A stretch of DNA of 33,452 bases from an uncultured Pseudomonadales bacterium (GCA_949372635.1 CASIAB010000015.1:1-33452), one strand, 5' to 3'. Numbered from the stretch's first letter, positions 7,636 to 17,458 are shown. Program-made: numbers and translations. The notes: generated from the sequence alone by a model not told the origin.

Positions 7636-9033
7636 TTAAAAGACACGCCCTGGATTAAGTATCCCTTGCGGATCCATTGTGTGCTTTAGCGCCTTCATGA
7701 GTGCTATCTCGGGCTCGCTCTTGCTGTAAGGCAGAAACTGTTTCTTCATTAAGCCGATACCATGCTCAGCTGAAACTGCGCCATGTAATTCTTGTATTAG
7801 GCCATAAATGATCTCGTCAATCTGTAGGTGAAGACTAAGTGTATCTTCTCCTACATGAATAACGATATGTAAATTGCCATCGCCAATGTGCCCGAACAGA
7901 CCTAGTATCGCATCGGGCCATTCAGAGCGTAGCCTGCTCTCAACCTCCTCGCCGAAGTAACCCATGTCAGCAACGTTTAGGCTCACATCATAGGTATGCA
8001 TGTAACCGACACCTGGATATATCTCAGCCGCCGCATCGCGCACGGTCCAGAGATTCTTAATCTTCGTGTCCGAGTCGGCCACGATGACCTCCTCGATTAG
8101 TTTTGCCTCACTTGCCTGCGACAAGACCTCGAGGAAAAGATCGCTATCTTTCTCGGCGTGCGAACCCATACTCTCTATGAGCACATAGAAGCCAAAGTGA
8201 TCCTCCATCGGCACCGTAGCATGAGGCACGTGCTGATCGATAAGCTTATAAGTGTTATTCCAGACAACTTCGAACGCGCTAAGGTTTGCGCCCAGGCCTG
8301 CCTGCGCGTGTACCAACAGATCCGCAACCTTCGCGAAATCGTTGACCGCGCACATCGCCACAACCTGACTGCTAGGTTTTGGGGAAAGCTTGAGTACGGC
8401 GCGAGTGATAACGCCCAGAGTGCCTTCGCTGCCGATGAAGAGTTGTTTTAGGTCGTAGCCGGTATTGTTTTTTCGCAGCTTGTGCAATCCATCAATGATC
8501 GTGCCATCCGCCATAACTGCCTCCAAGCCCACCACCAGCTCGCGCGTCATGCCATAGCGTATGACACGATTGCCTCCAGCATTGGTAGAGAGGTTGCCCC
8601 CTATGGTGCAACTGCCTCTTGCACCCAGATCTAGCGGAAATAACAAATCGTGAGCATCCGCTTTTTCTTGAATAGTTTGTAATTCAACCCCAGCTTCGAC
8701 TGTCATCGAGCTAGTGAAAGGATCTATCTCTATTACTTTCTTCATGCGCTCGAAACTAAGTGATATCTCCCCTTGTAGCGGCGCGGCAGCGGACACTAAT
8801 CCTGTCATACCACCCTGCGGAGCAACCGGCTGACCGGCGGCATGGCAGGCTTTGAGAATCTCAGATACCTGCTCGGTGGATTCGGGCCGCAGCAATAATA
8901 CTGGAGGTATGGATCTGGCACCCATCACATCCTGATAATTCTTCGATTCGATATCCGCACCCTCGCGGTATCCAGCAAGACCGACGATAGCCTTTAATGA
9001 CTCGATTAATAGTTCACTTTCACAATCAGCCAT
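7636..9033 (-). CDS. FAD-linked 2-hydroxyacid oxidase/dehydrogenase (GlcD family)
   Basis: This is a flavoprotein of 465 residues related to glycolate oxidase subunit GlcD, D-lactate dehydrogenase and D-2-hydroxyglutarate dehydrogenase. The N-terminal FAD-binding domain of PCMH type shows APQGGMTGLV near residue 72, IGGNLSTNAGGNRVIRYGMTR near 143, and IGSEGTLGVIT near 200. The C-terminal substrate domain carries GHIGDGNLH, AVSAEHGIG and MDPQGILNPGRVF, which place the metal- and substrate-binding histidines. It oxidises a D-2-hydroxyacid and passes electrons to a quinone, cytochrome or electron transfer flavoprotein; the exact acid is not decidable here. It is the first gene of the minus-strand series ending at 5121. 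Confidence 0.92.
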   Translation of the reverse strand: MADCESELLIESLKAIVGLAGYREGADIESKNYQDVMGARSIPPVLLLRPESTEQVSEILKACHAAGQPVAPQGGMTGLVSAAAPLQGEISLSFERMKKVIEIDPFTSSMTVEAGVELQTIQEKADAHDLLFPLDLGARGSCTIGGNLSTNAGGNRVIRYGMTRELVVGLEAVMADGTIIDGLHKLRKNNTGYDLKQLFIGSEGTLGVITRAVLKLSPKPSSQVVAMCAVNDFAKVADLLVHAQAGLGANLSAFEVVWNNTYKLIDQHVPHATVPMEDHFGFYVLIESMGSHAEKDSDLFLEVLSQASEAKLIEEVIVADSDTKIKNLWTVRDAAAEIYPGVGYMHTYDVSLNVADMGYFGEEVESRLRSEWPDAILGLFGHIGDGNLHIVIHVGEDTLSLHLQIDEIIYGLIQELHGAVSAEHGIGLMKKQFLPYSKSEPEIALMKALKHTMDPQGILNPGRVF

Positions 9034-9240
9034 AACGATCTCTCAATAGCAGGCAGAAACGAGTATGAATAGTAGCATAATCGGATCACTGCTTGACCAG
9101 CAGAGCTGATAGGAAATAGGTTCGGCAGCTCGAAGTAATGCTGCTAGAATCGACCCTTACAAGAACGTAGTCTCCTGAACACATAACATTTGAATCCTTG
9201 CACTCCGCCAAGGCAAGTTCCTACAAATAGGGGTTAAAAT

Positions 9241-9555
9241 ATGAAGAATTTTCTATTGGCAGCGTTTGCTGCAGGGGTAATAACCGGCTGTACATGGGTG
9301 CAACTTACTGCCGAGGGTAAAAATGTCAGTCTTGTCGGTATCGACCTCATCGGAAATTGCGAACGTATAGGTCGCGCAACCTCAAAGACTTTAGGCTCGA
9401 TTGTTATGGTTGAACGCGGCGGCGGACGCCTGCAGGAAGAACTTCTAACTCTGGCCCGAAATGAGGCGGGACGCATGGGTGGTAACACCGTTGCACCTGA
9501 ATCCCTCATCGATAATGGCCAACAAGATTTTGGTGTCTATAACTGCCCGAGGTAG
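9241..9555 (+). CDS. DUF4156 lipoprotein
   Basis: The protein has 104 residues. A signal peptide ends in GVITGC, a lipobox with the lipidated Cys at 17. The mature part starts TWVQLTAEGKNVSLV and has a later NCERIGRAT segment, matching DUF4156, small outer-membrane lipoproteins of unknown role often annotated near RcsF-like proteins. Two further cysteines (in GNCERI and YNCPR) may form a disulfide. AGGGG lies about nine bases before the ATG. It is probably a single-gene unit: the next frame is about 350 bases away. Confidence 0.85.
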   Translation: MKNFLLAAFAAGVITGCTWVQLTAEGKNVSLVGIDLIGNCERIGRATSKTLGSIVMVERGGGRLQEELLTLARNEAGRMGGNTVAPESLIDNGQQDFGVYNCPR

Positions 9556-9901
9556 CAGAAATACTGACCTCCTGCTAAATTAGCTCTCACCGCAGCGCTA
9601 AAATTTCGATTGCAAAGAGAAATAGTTCTGGACCTTATCTATATATGCAATCAGTTCCCGAAGCCATACCCGGCCCTTAGCAAGGTTAAATAAGAGGGAA
9701 CCAACTAGTGAAAGTCATCAATCTAGACGATAATACGCACCTAGGGATTTCTTCATCGAATGAACCAAATTCAAGTTCTAACCGACCTGTTCATGAATCC
9801 AGTTATCGATCAAAACTAAAAAGACTCAGATAAGTCGAGCTGTGAGGCCGCAGCATAGAGATTTTTGTAAGTGGATGTATATTCTCAATGAGGATTTAAA
9901 T
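9556..9901 (+). other. Long leader region before the RND operon
   Basis: This is a 346-base stretch without a recognisable family. It contains one short open frame (9708-9833) listed separately. I see no clear hairpin terminator or riboswitch pattern. A promoter for the RND operon is expected here but no convincing -35/-10 pair stands out. Confidence 0.5.
9708..9833 (+). CDS. Possible 41-residue small protein upstream of the RND operon
   Basis: A GTG start at 9708 is preceded by AGAGGGA at a reasonable distance. The frame runs 41 codons to TAA at 9831-9833. The peptide is polar and rich in Ser and Asn with a basic tail (KLKRLR) and no hydrophobic segment. It may be a leader peptide or chance; nothing in the sequence shows conservation. 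Confidence 0.25.
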   Translation: MKVINLDDNTHLGISSSNEPNSSSNRPVHESSYRSKLKRLR

Positions 9902-12643
9902 ATGGAAAAAATTCTACTCAGTCTCACAGACGCATTCGCTCAAGCACCCTATAAAGTGCTTCGATACAAGAGCTTTATACTCGCCGGCTTAGTCGTTATG
10001 ACTTCCATCATGACTTACGGCATCTATACACGCACCACGCTAGACATGACCATGGACAGCTTCCTAGATGGCACAGATCCCGCCGCCATAGCTCTTGACG
10101 AATTTCGCGAACAGTTCGGCAGTGACGAATCTATTTTCCTCGTTTATCGAGCAAAAGATGGAGATGTTTTTTCCAGAGAATCTATGGAGGCCGCACAGCA
10201 GCTGACAGACGATCTACGGAACTGGCAGTCATTAGACCGAACCCAATATCCCGAGGCGGTAAATGGCATCGAGCTAGACTGGGAACAGCTCAACCATATC
10301 CGTCGAGTACAATCTATTTCCAATCTCCGCTATCAGGAAAGCGTTGGTGATAGCCTTCTTTCCAGTCGATTGGTACCGAGTTCTTTGCCGGAAGAGAATG
10401 AAGAATTAGGGCTAATTCGCGGCAACGCCCTCTCCCAGGATGACTTTTTGCTTGCTTTTTATTCCGAGAATACTGAGTACGGTGCCATACTGATTCAGAC
10501 AGACTTCGGCACGAATCCTGTCGAGGGCTTCGTGTCGGCGGTCGATGCAGCTGACGTGTCGCTCGATGATAGCTTCGGCGCCTTCGGCGACGATGAGACA
10601 TTTGATCTAGAGTTCAATGACGACATAGAAGCGCAAAAAATTGAATTTGAAGCTGTAGATATGCTCGGCTATACATCCTTCCAAGTAATGTCCAAGGCGA
10701 TCTACGAAAAGTACGAAACACAGTTTGAATTCTTTCCAGTCGGCACACCTCCACTCATGGAGTTCATGCTTGGGATGCTTGATGAGATGCAAGTCCTCGG
10801 CATGATTTTGGTGCTGATTTTTATACTCCTCCTATGGATACTATTTCGCTCATTCAGCGCTGTTATCTGGCCGCTCGTTACAATTCTATTAAGCATCGCT
10901 TGGGCATGGGGGATTCCCGCATGGGCGGGCATCGTATTAACGTCCATGATTTCGCTCACGATCATGTTGATATTTGCTGTGGGTATAGCAGATTGTGTGC
11001 ACGTAATGAGCGCCTATTTTACCTTCCGCCGCGAAGGTGAAGAGCACTATATAGCCCTTTCTCATGCTTATAGTAAGACTGGTCTCGCCATATTGGTAAC
11101 TACCATCACCACCATGTGCGGTGTTATGGCTTTAACAACATCTGACCTTGCGATGATACAAGTATTCGGATGGACTTCTGCCGTGGGAGTATTTCTGGCT
11201 TTCTTCTTTACTATCGTCCTTCTGCCAATACTGCTCGATCTTTGGCACCCGGGAGACCCCGATGCGGACGCGAGCTTTGCAGACAAGTTAGGCAAGCGCT
11301 GGCATAGCCTAAAGAAAAATACGAAACTAAGCATAGTGGCTATCTACTTCGCCGCGGTATTTGCGCTTTTAGGTTTAGCGGTTGGTAGCTACATAGCGTT
11401 GGTGACCATTCTTACCTACGTGGTCGTCAACTGGCAAAAAGCGATCCTTGAGGCCGTCCCAGGCATCGTAGAACGATACCCTTATCTCATCATGACTGCC
11501 TTCGCTGGCATATTCGTTGCCTGCCTTTACGGCATGAGCCAAATCCGCATCGATAGCAATATGGCAGAACTCACACGTGAAGACTCCATCCTTCAGCGCG
11601 CCTACAATGTTGTAGATGAAAACATGGCTGGCTCGCAGAGCATGGAAATTGTGATCAACACGAACGCTATCGATGGCATGATGAATCCAAGACTACTGCA
11701 GGCGGTTGATGAATTACAGACACGTATCGAAGCGAGATACCCGAATGAAGTATCTCGGACAAATTCTTTAGCAAATATTGTAAAAGAAACGAATAAGGTC
11801 ATGAACGATAATGATCCTGCCTTTGACCGCATTCCCGATTCGGAGTTGATGGTCTCGCAGCTGCTCTATCTTTTTAATAGTTCTAACCCAGAAGATCGCC
11901 GATCCCTAGTATCGGATGACTACAGCAAATCACATATATCAATCAGTGCTTACAATGCGGGTTCTTACCAATACCAAGCCTTTTTTACAGAAATGGAAGA
12001 GGAAATTGCGGATACCTTCGCTGGGCTTGAATCTGAAATCCCTGAATTACAGGTAACCGTTACAGGCGGAATGGCGATAATGATGCGAATGGCAGATGAT
12101 CTTGCACGGTCGCAATATACTAGCTTGTTGCTGGCGATGGGTATCATCAGTGTCATTATGATAGTTACTCTAGGGTCATTTCAAGGCGGCTTGCTCGCCA
12201 TGATTCCAAATATGATCCCAGCTGTCTTGAGTTTTGGCCTTATGGGTCTGTTCGGTCTGCCACTGGATGCTGATACATTATTGATTGCGCCTATAATCAT
12301 TGGCATCGCCGTGGACGATACCATTCACTTCATGACTCACTATCGAATCGATTTGGCACGCACTGGCAGTATTAGTAAGGCGCTAATCAGCACAATTCGT
12401 GACGTCGGACAGGCGGTAATGTTCACAACTATGATCTTAGCACTCAGTTTTGCTCTACTGAGTTTTTCAGGTCACTTGGGTATGGCGAAAATGGGGTTCT
12501 TTGGAGCGATCGCAATATTCTTTGCCCTACTCTGCGATCTGTTCTTGATTCCAGCGATGATAATTGTGTTCAAGCCGACGTTTGGTGTGAAGGATGCGAA
12601 TATTGAGATCGATTTTTCAAAAGCTGCAATAACACATTCATAA
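9902..12643 (+). CDS. RND/MMPL-type inner-membrane transporter
   Basis: This is a proton-driven pump of 913 residues with the two-fold RND/MMPL layout. Helix 1 near residues 20-45 is followed by a periplasmic domain, a block of helices near 295-455, a linker with extra helices, a second periplasmic domain near 545-745, and a final helix block to 900. The half-repeat motifs GIADCVHVM (Asp364) and GIAVDDTIHFM (Asp805/Asp806) mark helices 4 and 10, where acidic residues carry the proton relay. I prefer ATG 9902, because GAGG lies eight bases upstream; a longer frame begins at GTG 9842 without support. It leads a three-gene operon with a LolA-like protein and a DUF1302 barrel. That context suggests transport of a lipid or other hydrophobic compound between the membranes. 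Confidence 0.92.
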   Translation: MEKILLSLTDAFAQAPYKVLRYKSFILAGLVVMTSIMTYGIYTRTTLDMTMDSFLDGTDPAAIALDEFREQFGSDESIFLVYRAKDGDVFSRESMEAAQQLTDDLRNWQSLDRTQYPEAVNGIELDWEQLNHIRRVQSISNLRYQESVGDSLLSSRLVPSSLPEENEELGLIRGNALSQDDFLLAFYSENTEYGAILIQTDFGTNPVEGFVSAVDAADVSLDDSFGAFGDDETFDLEFNDDIEAQKIEFEAVDMLGYTSFQVMSKAIYEKYETQFEFFPVGTPPLMEFMLGMLDEMQVLGMILVLIFILLLWILFRSFSAVIWPLVTILLSIAWAWGIPAWAGIVLTSMISLTIMLIFAVGIADCVHVMSAYFTFRREGEEHYIALSHAYSKTGLAILVTTITTMCGVMALTTSDLAMIQVFGWTSAVGVFLAFFFTIVLLPILLDLWHPGDPDADASFADKLGKRWHSLKKNTKLSIVAIYFAAVFALLGLAVGSYIALVTILTYVVVNWQKAILEAVPGIVERYPYLIMTAFAGIFVACLYGMSQIRIDSNMAELTREDSILQRAYNVVDENMAGSQSMEIVINTNAIDGMMNPRLLQAVDELQTRIEARYPNEVSRTNSLANIVKETNKVMNDNDPAFDRIPDSELMVSQLLYLFNSSNPEDRRSLVSDDYSKSHISISAYNAGSYQYQAFFTEMEEEIADTFAGLESEIPELQVTVTGGMAIMMRMADDLARSQYTSLLLAMGIISVIMIVTLGSFQGGLLAMIPNMIPAVLSFGLMGLFGLPLDADTLLIAPIIIGIAVDDTIHFMTHYRIDLARTGSISKALISTIRDVGQAVMFTTMILALSFALLSFSGHLGMAKMGFFGAIAIFFALLCDLFLIPAMIIVFKPTFGVKDANIEIDFSKAAITHS

Positions 12644-12669
12644 GATGCAATAGGGCGCCGGAGACAAAA

Positions 12670-13569
12670 ATGCAAAATAACATTCCAAGCAGGGGGTTAG
12701 TAAGTCTAATAGGGATCCTATTTCTGCTCCCCCTGCAAAGCATCGCACAAGATCTTAGCGCTAGAGAGATAATGGAGAAGCTAGAAGACACTCGCCGTGC
12801 CACTTCAAATTCTGCGCTTTCCCGCATGCAACTTTCGACCTGCAAGTTTGGCGTCCGCGAGGGAAAAATTACTTGTGCAGAACGTCCGCGCGTCAAATCT
12901 TTAGAATCAGTTGGCAAGGGATATGGTCTTAACCTTAAAGACACCCGCTCGGTCGCAATACTTTTAGATCCCCCAGCTGAGCGCGGCATCGGTATGCTGA
13001 GCTTTAGTTATGATGAGGGCGCGAGGGACAATGAGACTTGGTTGTACCTATCTGCTTTAGGACGAGTAAAGCGCATAGCTAGCGGCAGCGCGGATGATGA
13101 AACTGAGCCTGGCTCACTATTCGGCTCCGAGTTCACAACCGAAGATCAAGATACTGGAAAGCTGGATGAGTATGAAATCAACCTACTCGAAGAGACACTG
13201 GAATCAGGTCGTGAAGTCTGGAAGATTGAGACGATTCCAAACGAGAAACGCGCACGCCAGTCTCGCTATTCTCGTACCGTACTTTATATCGATAAAGAAC
13301 GCTTCGTCGAGCTCAGGGTAGAGATGTATGACCAGTACGACAAAGAAATTAAGCGCATGCTAGGAGCACGAGTCGAGCTTATGAATGGCATCTGGGTAGC
13401 TCGATCTACGACGATAATGAATCTTGTGACGAACCGACTATCGAATATGGCCTTTCTTGAGATGCATACCGGCATCGATGTGCCGGATGAATTTCTAACC
13501 CAGCGAACTCTCACGGATGCGGCCTTCAGAGAGACCGAGCTGGAAAAACTGCGCGCGCAGATTGACTAG
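12670..13569 (+). CDS. Outer membrane lipoprotein-sorting protein (LolA-like fold)
   Basis: The 299-residue protein has a signal peptide ending SIAQD near residue 27. The mature domain contains ETWLYLSALGRVKRIAS and LFGSEFTTEDQD, the hallmark segments of the 'outer membrane lipoprotein-sorting protein' family, an open beta-barrel relative of LolA/LolB that holds acyl chains. It is therefore a probable periplasmic carrier of a hydrophobic cargo. It starts 26 bases after the RND gene with GGAG before the ATG, and the DUF1302-type barrel follows 23 bases later, so the three are surely co-transcribed. It is not the housekeeping LolA, which is shorter (about 200 residues) and lies elsewhere in genomes. 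Its ligand is unknown. Confidence 0.88.
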   Translation: MQNNIPSRGLVSLIGILFLLPLQSIAQDLSAREIMEKLEDTRRATSNSALSRMQLSTCKFGVREGKITCAERPRVKSLESVGKGYGLNLKDTRSVAILLDPPAERGIGMLSFSYDEGARDNETWLYLSALGRVKRIASGSADDETEPGSLFGSEFTTEDQDTGKLDEYEINLLEETLESGREVWKIETIPNEKRARQSRYSRTVLYIDKERFVELRVEMYDQYDKEIKRMLGARVELMNGIWVARSTTIMNLVTNRLSNMAFLEMHTGIDVPDEFLTQRTLTDAAFRETELEKLRAQID

Positions 13570-13592
13570 TTGGAAAGTCCCAAATAATAGAA

Positions 13593-15011
13593 ATGAAAAA
13601 ATTAGCTGGCCTTGCAGCCACTACTTTACTTGTCATTCTGAATCCTGCAAATGCGCAAGACGACGTGTTGATACTCGATAATGATGCGCAATTCGACGGG
13701 GATTTCATTTTCGACGACGATTTATTCGGCGGTGCTTTCGATGAGGACAGTTCAGCCAATACTAGATCCTGGCTCGACGATTTTACGATCAAGATCAGTC
13801 AGCAGTTCTCTGGACAGACAAACAATCACGGGATAAAGATTACTCCTGGCTTTTCTATTCCGCGAGAGGCCGAACTTGAAACGAATCGACTTGGCGCTAA
13901 TATTCGCTATCAGAACGCTTTTGCACCCGGATGGCTCCTGCAGGCGAGTGCGCAAATTCGGATTTATTTGAACGATGATTACCAGTATCGAGCTGAAGGG
14001 GATTCGGTCGATATTGAATCTCGCGGAAATGAATTTTTCCTCCAACGTAGCTTCGATCAACATAGCATTAAGCTTGGCCGACAGACTGTCGTCTGGGGGG
14101 AAACATCCGGAAATTCGGTACTAGACGTCATTAATACCACAGAGTTTCGCGACTTCAACATCATCGATATTGAAGATGCCCGATTGAATCAATGGATGTT
14201 GGTCTGGGATTATTTTGGCGAGAATTCCAACTTCTCCAGCTTCGTCAATCTCTATCCAGAATTCAATCCGGCTGCGGTGCGAGGCAGCCCCTTCTTCTTC
14301 GAGCCGGAGTTCAATCTTACCGACTACGACCGCGACAGCAGCATGCTACTTGAAGCTGGCACACAGTGGCGCAAATCATTCGAGGGCAGCGACATCTCTT
14401 TTATGGTCGCTTATCTTTATGAAAATCAACTACGCTATGAAGATCCGGCAATGCGAATAGGTGACGCCGTAGCCAAGACCAACGACTTCTTCTTGCTGGG
14501 CTTTAGTGCGAATCGAGCTATTGGTAAATTGCTATTAAATTTCGATCTAGCCTATAGTCATGATGTGCTAGCCGACAGTTTCAACTTCCCCGGAACGGCT
14601 AGCCTCGCCAACCCAATAAATCTTAAAAAAGATCAGATCGGCAGCTCTGTGGGTTTCGAGTATGCCATCAGTAACGAACAGACCGTCAGCCTAGGCATAC
14701 AGGCGCAGATGCTATTAGACGAAGATGAGGGCTTATTACCTGGGCAATCATTGATAAACGAAGGCGTTTTTGGAAGCTGGCTGATGCGCTACAGCAATAC
14801 GCTAATGAATAACGACTTGGTTATTTCATCAACACTACAGGGCGATTTAGCAGCAAATTCGCTGCTGGCACTTCTTGGGGCCGAATATACCATCAATGAT
14901 AACTGGGCTATCGGTGGTCAGATAATCAACATTACTTCGAATGACGAATCGCCACTGCTTTTTTTTGCAGAAGATGTCAGGCTCTCCGTAACTCTTACCT
15001 ATTCTTTCTAA
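13593..15011 (+). CDS. DUF1302-like outer-membrane beta-barrel
   Basis: The 472-residue protein begins with a signal peptide (LLVILNPANAQ, cleaved near residue 22) and an unusually acidic segment rich in Asp (DDDLFGGAFDED) up to about residue 55. Amphipathic strands then run to a C-terminal Phe (VTLTYSF), the recognition signal for BAM. The segment LGRQTVVWGETSG followed by DFNIIDIEDARLN is characteristic of DUF1302 and related porin-like proteins. Together with the pump and the LolA-like carrier it supplies the outer-membrane element of the system. The ribosome binding site is weak (GGAAAG far upstream), fitting translation coupled to the gene before it. Confidence 0.85.
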   Translation: MKKLAGLAATTLLVILNPANAQDDVLILDNDAQFDGDFIFDDDLFGGAFDEDSSANTRSWLDDFTIKISQQFSGQTNNHGIKITPGFSIPREAELETNRLGANIRYQNAFAPGWLLQASAQIRIYLNDDYQYRAEGDSVDIESRGNEFFLQRSFDQHSIKLGRQTVVWGETSGNSVLDVINTTEFRDFNIIDIEDARLNQWMLVWDYFGENSNFSSFVNLYPEFNPAAVRGSPFFFEPEFNLTDYDRDSSMLLEAGTQWRKSFEGSDISFMVAYLYENQLRYEDPAMRIGDAVAKTNDFFLLGFSANRAIGKLLLNFDLAYSHDVLADSFNFPGTASLANPINLKKDQIGSSVGFEYAISNEQTVSLGIQAQMLLDEDEGLLPGQSLINEGVFGSWLMRYSNTLMNNDLVISSTLQGDLAANSLLALLGAEYTINDNWAIGGQIINITSNDESPLLFFAEDVRLSVTLTYSF

Positions 15012-15017
15012 GAAGTT

Positions 15018-15038
15018 GGCTGCAGCAACACTGCAGGC
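15018..15038. terminator. Weak hairpin between convergent genes
   Basis: GGCTGCAG and CTGCAGGC pair in seven of eight positions around a CAACA loop, just after the barrel gene and before the end of the convergent symporter gene. No T-run follows, so termination is only a guess. Confidence 0.3.
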
Positions 15039-15050
15039 TGAAAATAATTT

Positions 15051-16298
15051 CTAGGAATTAATCGGCTTTTCAAAAATATTTTTGTCGAACTCATTTTCCC
15101 AATTAGCAACAGCAGTTGAGACAGACAAGTCGCCACCGATGTTTACCGCTGTACGCAGCATATCCAAGGGGCGGTCGAAAGGCAGGATGAACCCAATCAC
15201 AATCGCGGTCTGTTCCGGGCTCATGCCTATAGTCTGTGTGACTGCAGCAATGAGAAATAGAGAAGCACCGGGAACGGCGGCCGTGCCTATAGATACCAGT
15301 GTGGTCGAGCCTGCAATCAATACATAATCCGAAAAAGCCAAGTCGATGCCAAAAGCCTGTGCGGCGAAGACAGAAACTATACCCACATACAGTGCCGTGC
15401 CATCCATATTAATCGTAGCGCCCAGAGGCAAAACAGTAGAGGCAATTATCGGTCGAATACCCAGATTCTCCTCAGCGACCGACATCGACACGGGCAATGT
15501 TGCCGAACTTGAGGAGGTGGAGAAGGCGACTAACATAGCGTCACGCGCACCTCGAAAGAACATGATCGGTGACAATTTCAACGTAAGTTTTATGATGATG
15601 AGACCATGAACTATAAATAAATGGGCAGCTGAACCAATTAAGACGGCCACCGCCAAGAGTATTACATCAAGCAACGCCCCAATACCTTGAGTTCCCGCCA
15701 CAGAAGCAATCAAAGCGAACACTCCAAAAGGTGCAACCTCCATAATCCAATGGGTTATGCGCAACATCATTTCACTACTGGATTCCATCAGATCGGCGAC
15801 AGGCTTGCCTTTTTCACCTATCGTTAGCAGACTCACGCCAACTAGCAGCGCAAAGAAGATAATTGCCAGCATATTCCCTTCGGCGAGCACAGCTATTGGG
15901 TTATGTGGCACGATACTCATCAGACGTTCAGAGAGTGGAATAGCTACCTGAACCTGCTCAGGAGCAGTCGCAGAAAAATCCACACCAACACCGGGCTGCA
16001 AGATCACCGCAAGAATCAACCCGATTGTGATAGCTGCCAAGGTAGTAACCATATAAATAGCCAGCGTCTTAACGCCAAGCGAACCGAGCTTATTCGGGTC
16101 ACCCATGGACACCACACCTGAAATCAATGTTACGAAAACCAGAGGTACAACTATCATCCGGATTAGCCTAACGAATAGGGTTCCGACCCAGGCAATGCTG
16201 TCAGAGCCTGGACCCCATATCATCCCCACGATCGCACCTAATATGAGCGCCGCGAATATCCGTTTCCAAAGAGCTATTTCAAACCACGCTGATACCAT
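15051..16298 (-). CDS. Dicarboxylate/amino acid:cation symporter (DAACS)
   Basis: This is a secondary transporter of 415 residues in the SDF/GltP family, which takes up glutamate, aspartate or C4-dicarboxylates with Na+ or H+. It has eight helices plus the two re-entrant loops. The first shows the serine-rich motif FSTSSSSATLPVSM, and the NMDGTALY motif of helix 7 follows. The second loop region VSIGTAAVPGASLF and the PFDRPLDMLRTAVNIGGD segment of helix 8 carry the residues that bind substrate and cation. It lacks the N-terminal extension of DctA. The gene is divergent from the ferredoxin reductase gene, with 155 bases between them. Confidence 0.93.
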   Translation of the reverse strand: MVSAWFEIALWKRIFAALILGAIVGMIWGPGSDSIAWVGTLFVRLIRMIVVPLVFVTLISGVVSMGDPNKLGSLGVKTLAIYMVTTLAAITIGLILAVILQPGVGVDFSATAPEQVQVAIPLSERLMSIVPHNPIAVLAEGNMLAIIFFALLVGVSLLTIGEKGKPVADLMESSSEMMLRITHWIMEVAPFGVFALIASVAGTQGIGALLDVILLAVAVLIGSAAHLFIVHGLIIIKLTLKLSPIMFFRGARDAMLVAFSTSSSSATLPVSMSVAEENLGIRPIIASTVLPLGATINMDGTALYVGIVSVFAAQAFGIDLAFSDYVLIAGSTTLVSIGTAAVPGASLFLIAAVTQTIGMSPEQTAIVIGFILPFDRPLDMLRTAVNIGGDLSVSTAVANWENEFDKNIFEKPINS

Positions 16299-16453
16299 CT
16301 TTTTTCACCAATTATTTGTCTTATATTTTCTCTGTATTAGCGACCCACCAAACGATGGTGAAATAATAAGGAGAGGGAGATCTAATTACTGCTTGCTAGG
16401 AGACTATAGAAGTTCATACCATAGTTCCAGCCCCATACCCTAGAGTAGCCAAA

Positions 16454-17197
16454 ATGGTCCAGTGGATTCAAGGAACCGTAGTCGACAATATTCATTGGAC
16501 AGAAAACCTCTATTCACTGAAGATCGACGCCGATGTAGACACCTTCATAGCGGGCCAATTCACCAGCTTAGCATTGGAAATTGACGGCGAGCGCATTGAC
16601 CGCCCCTACTCCTTTCTGAGCGCTCCAGGCCAGAACCCCTTGGAATTCTTCTTCTATACCGCTACGAACGGCGTCCTCTCTAACGCCATGTTAGAGCTGC
16701 AGGCCGGCGACCCCATCTGGTTGAAGAAGAAGCCAATTGGATTCTTCACCCTAGCGACAATACCCGACTCAAGGGATCTATGGCTGTTCGGAACAGGAAC
16801 AGGAATCGCACCCTTCTTCTCTATACTTAAGACCCAAGAGCCTTGGGAGCGATTCGAGAAAGTGATTTTAGCGCATGGTGTTCGCGCCAACGCTGACTTG
16901 CGCTATCAGGAGCTCATCGAAAATATTCAAAGCGATCACGGAGATCGCTTTGAGTTTAAAGCATTCGTGACTCGAGAAGATGTACCTGGCGCCTATCGTG
17001 GAAGAATCCCCGCCGCAATTATCGATGGCACTCTAGAAAGTAACTGCGGTATAAACCTCTCGCCCGAGAACTCTCAGATTATGCTATGCGGCAACCCCGA
17101 TATGGTGACGGAAACGGTCGAGGCTCTTGAAAAGCGCGGGTTCAAGAAGAATCTTCCCCGTACCCCTGGTCAAGTAACCGCCGAATATTACTGGTAA
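16454..17197 (+). CDS. fpr: Ferredoxin--NADP+ reductase
   Basis: This is a 247-residue FAD enzyme that moves electrons between NADPH and ferredoxin or flavodoxin, feeding iron-sulfur and oxidative stress pathways. The FAD domain has RPYSFLSAPG near residue 50. The NADP domain has LFGTGTGIAPFFSIL near 112 and MLCGNPDMV near 212. The C-terminus ends EYYW, as in the Azotobacter/Rhodobacter (bacterial subclass I) reductases, where the aromatic tail covers the flavin. The ATG lacks a strong ribosome binding site (AGAG about ten bases upstream). It is probably a single-gene unit. Confidence 0.93.
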   Translation: MVQWIQGTVVDNIHWTENLYSLKIDADVDTFIAGQFTSLALEIDGERIDRPYSFLSAPGQNPLEFFFYTATNGVLSNAMLELQAGDPIWLKKKPIGFFTLATIPDSRDLWLFGTGTGIAPFFSILKTQEPWERFEKVILAHGVRANADLRYQELIENIQSDHGDRFEFKAFVTREDVPGAYRGRIPAAIIDGTLESNCGINLSPENSQIMLCGNPDMVTETVEALEKRGFKKNLPRTPGQVTAEYYW

Positions 17198-17458
17198 CTA
17201 GTCACTATTTCCAATCGACTTAGCTTGCGCCCATATCGGAATCATTGGCAAGTCTGGCAGAAGAGGCACATGAGCTTATTGGCACGTCTGGCTATTTATT
17301 TATCGCCTTGCAAGCATTAGCCGCGCAGTTCATCCCTATTTAGTTAAAGATACTACGCTTTGACGCATGCTCCCTTGGGTTCAGCGCTGGAACATAACCA
17401 CAGACCTTAAGCATCTCATATAATTTGGGGCTTAGTTTACGAACGGTCTTTCAGCGGT

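Noticed and set aside
16346..16360. CACCA/TGGTG dyad between the symporter and ferredoxin reductase genes
   Set aside because: Five-base arms are too short to separate from chance; no consensus of a known regulator matches.
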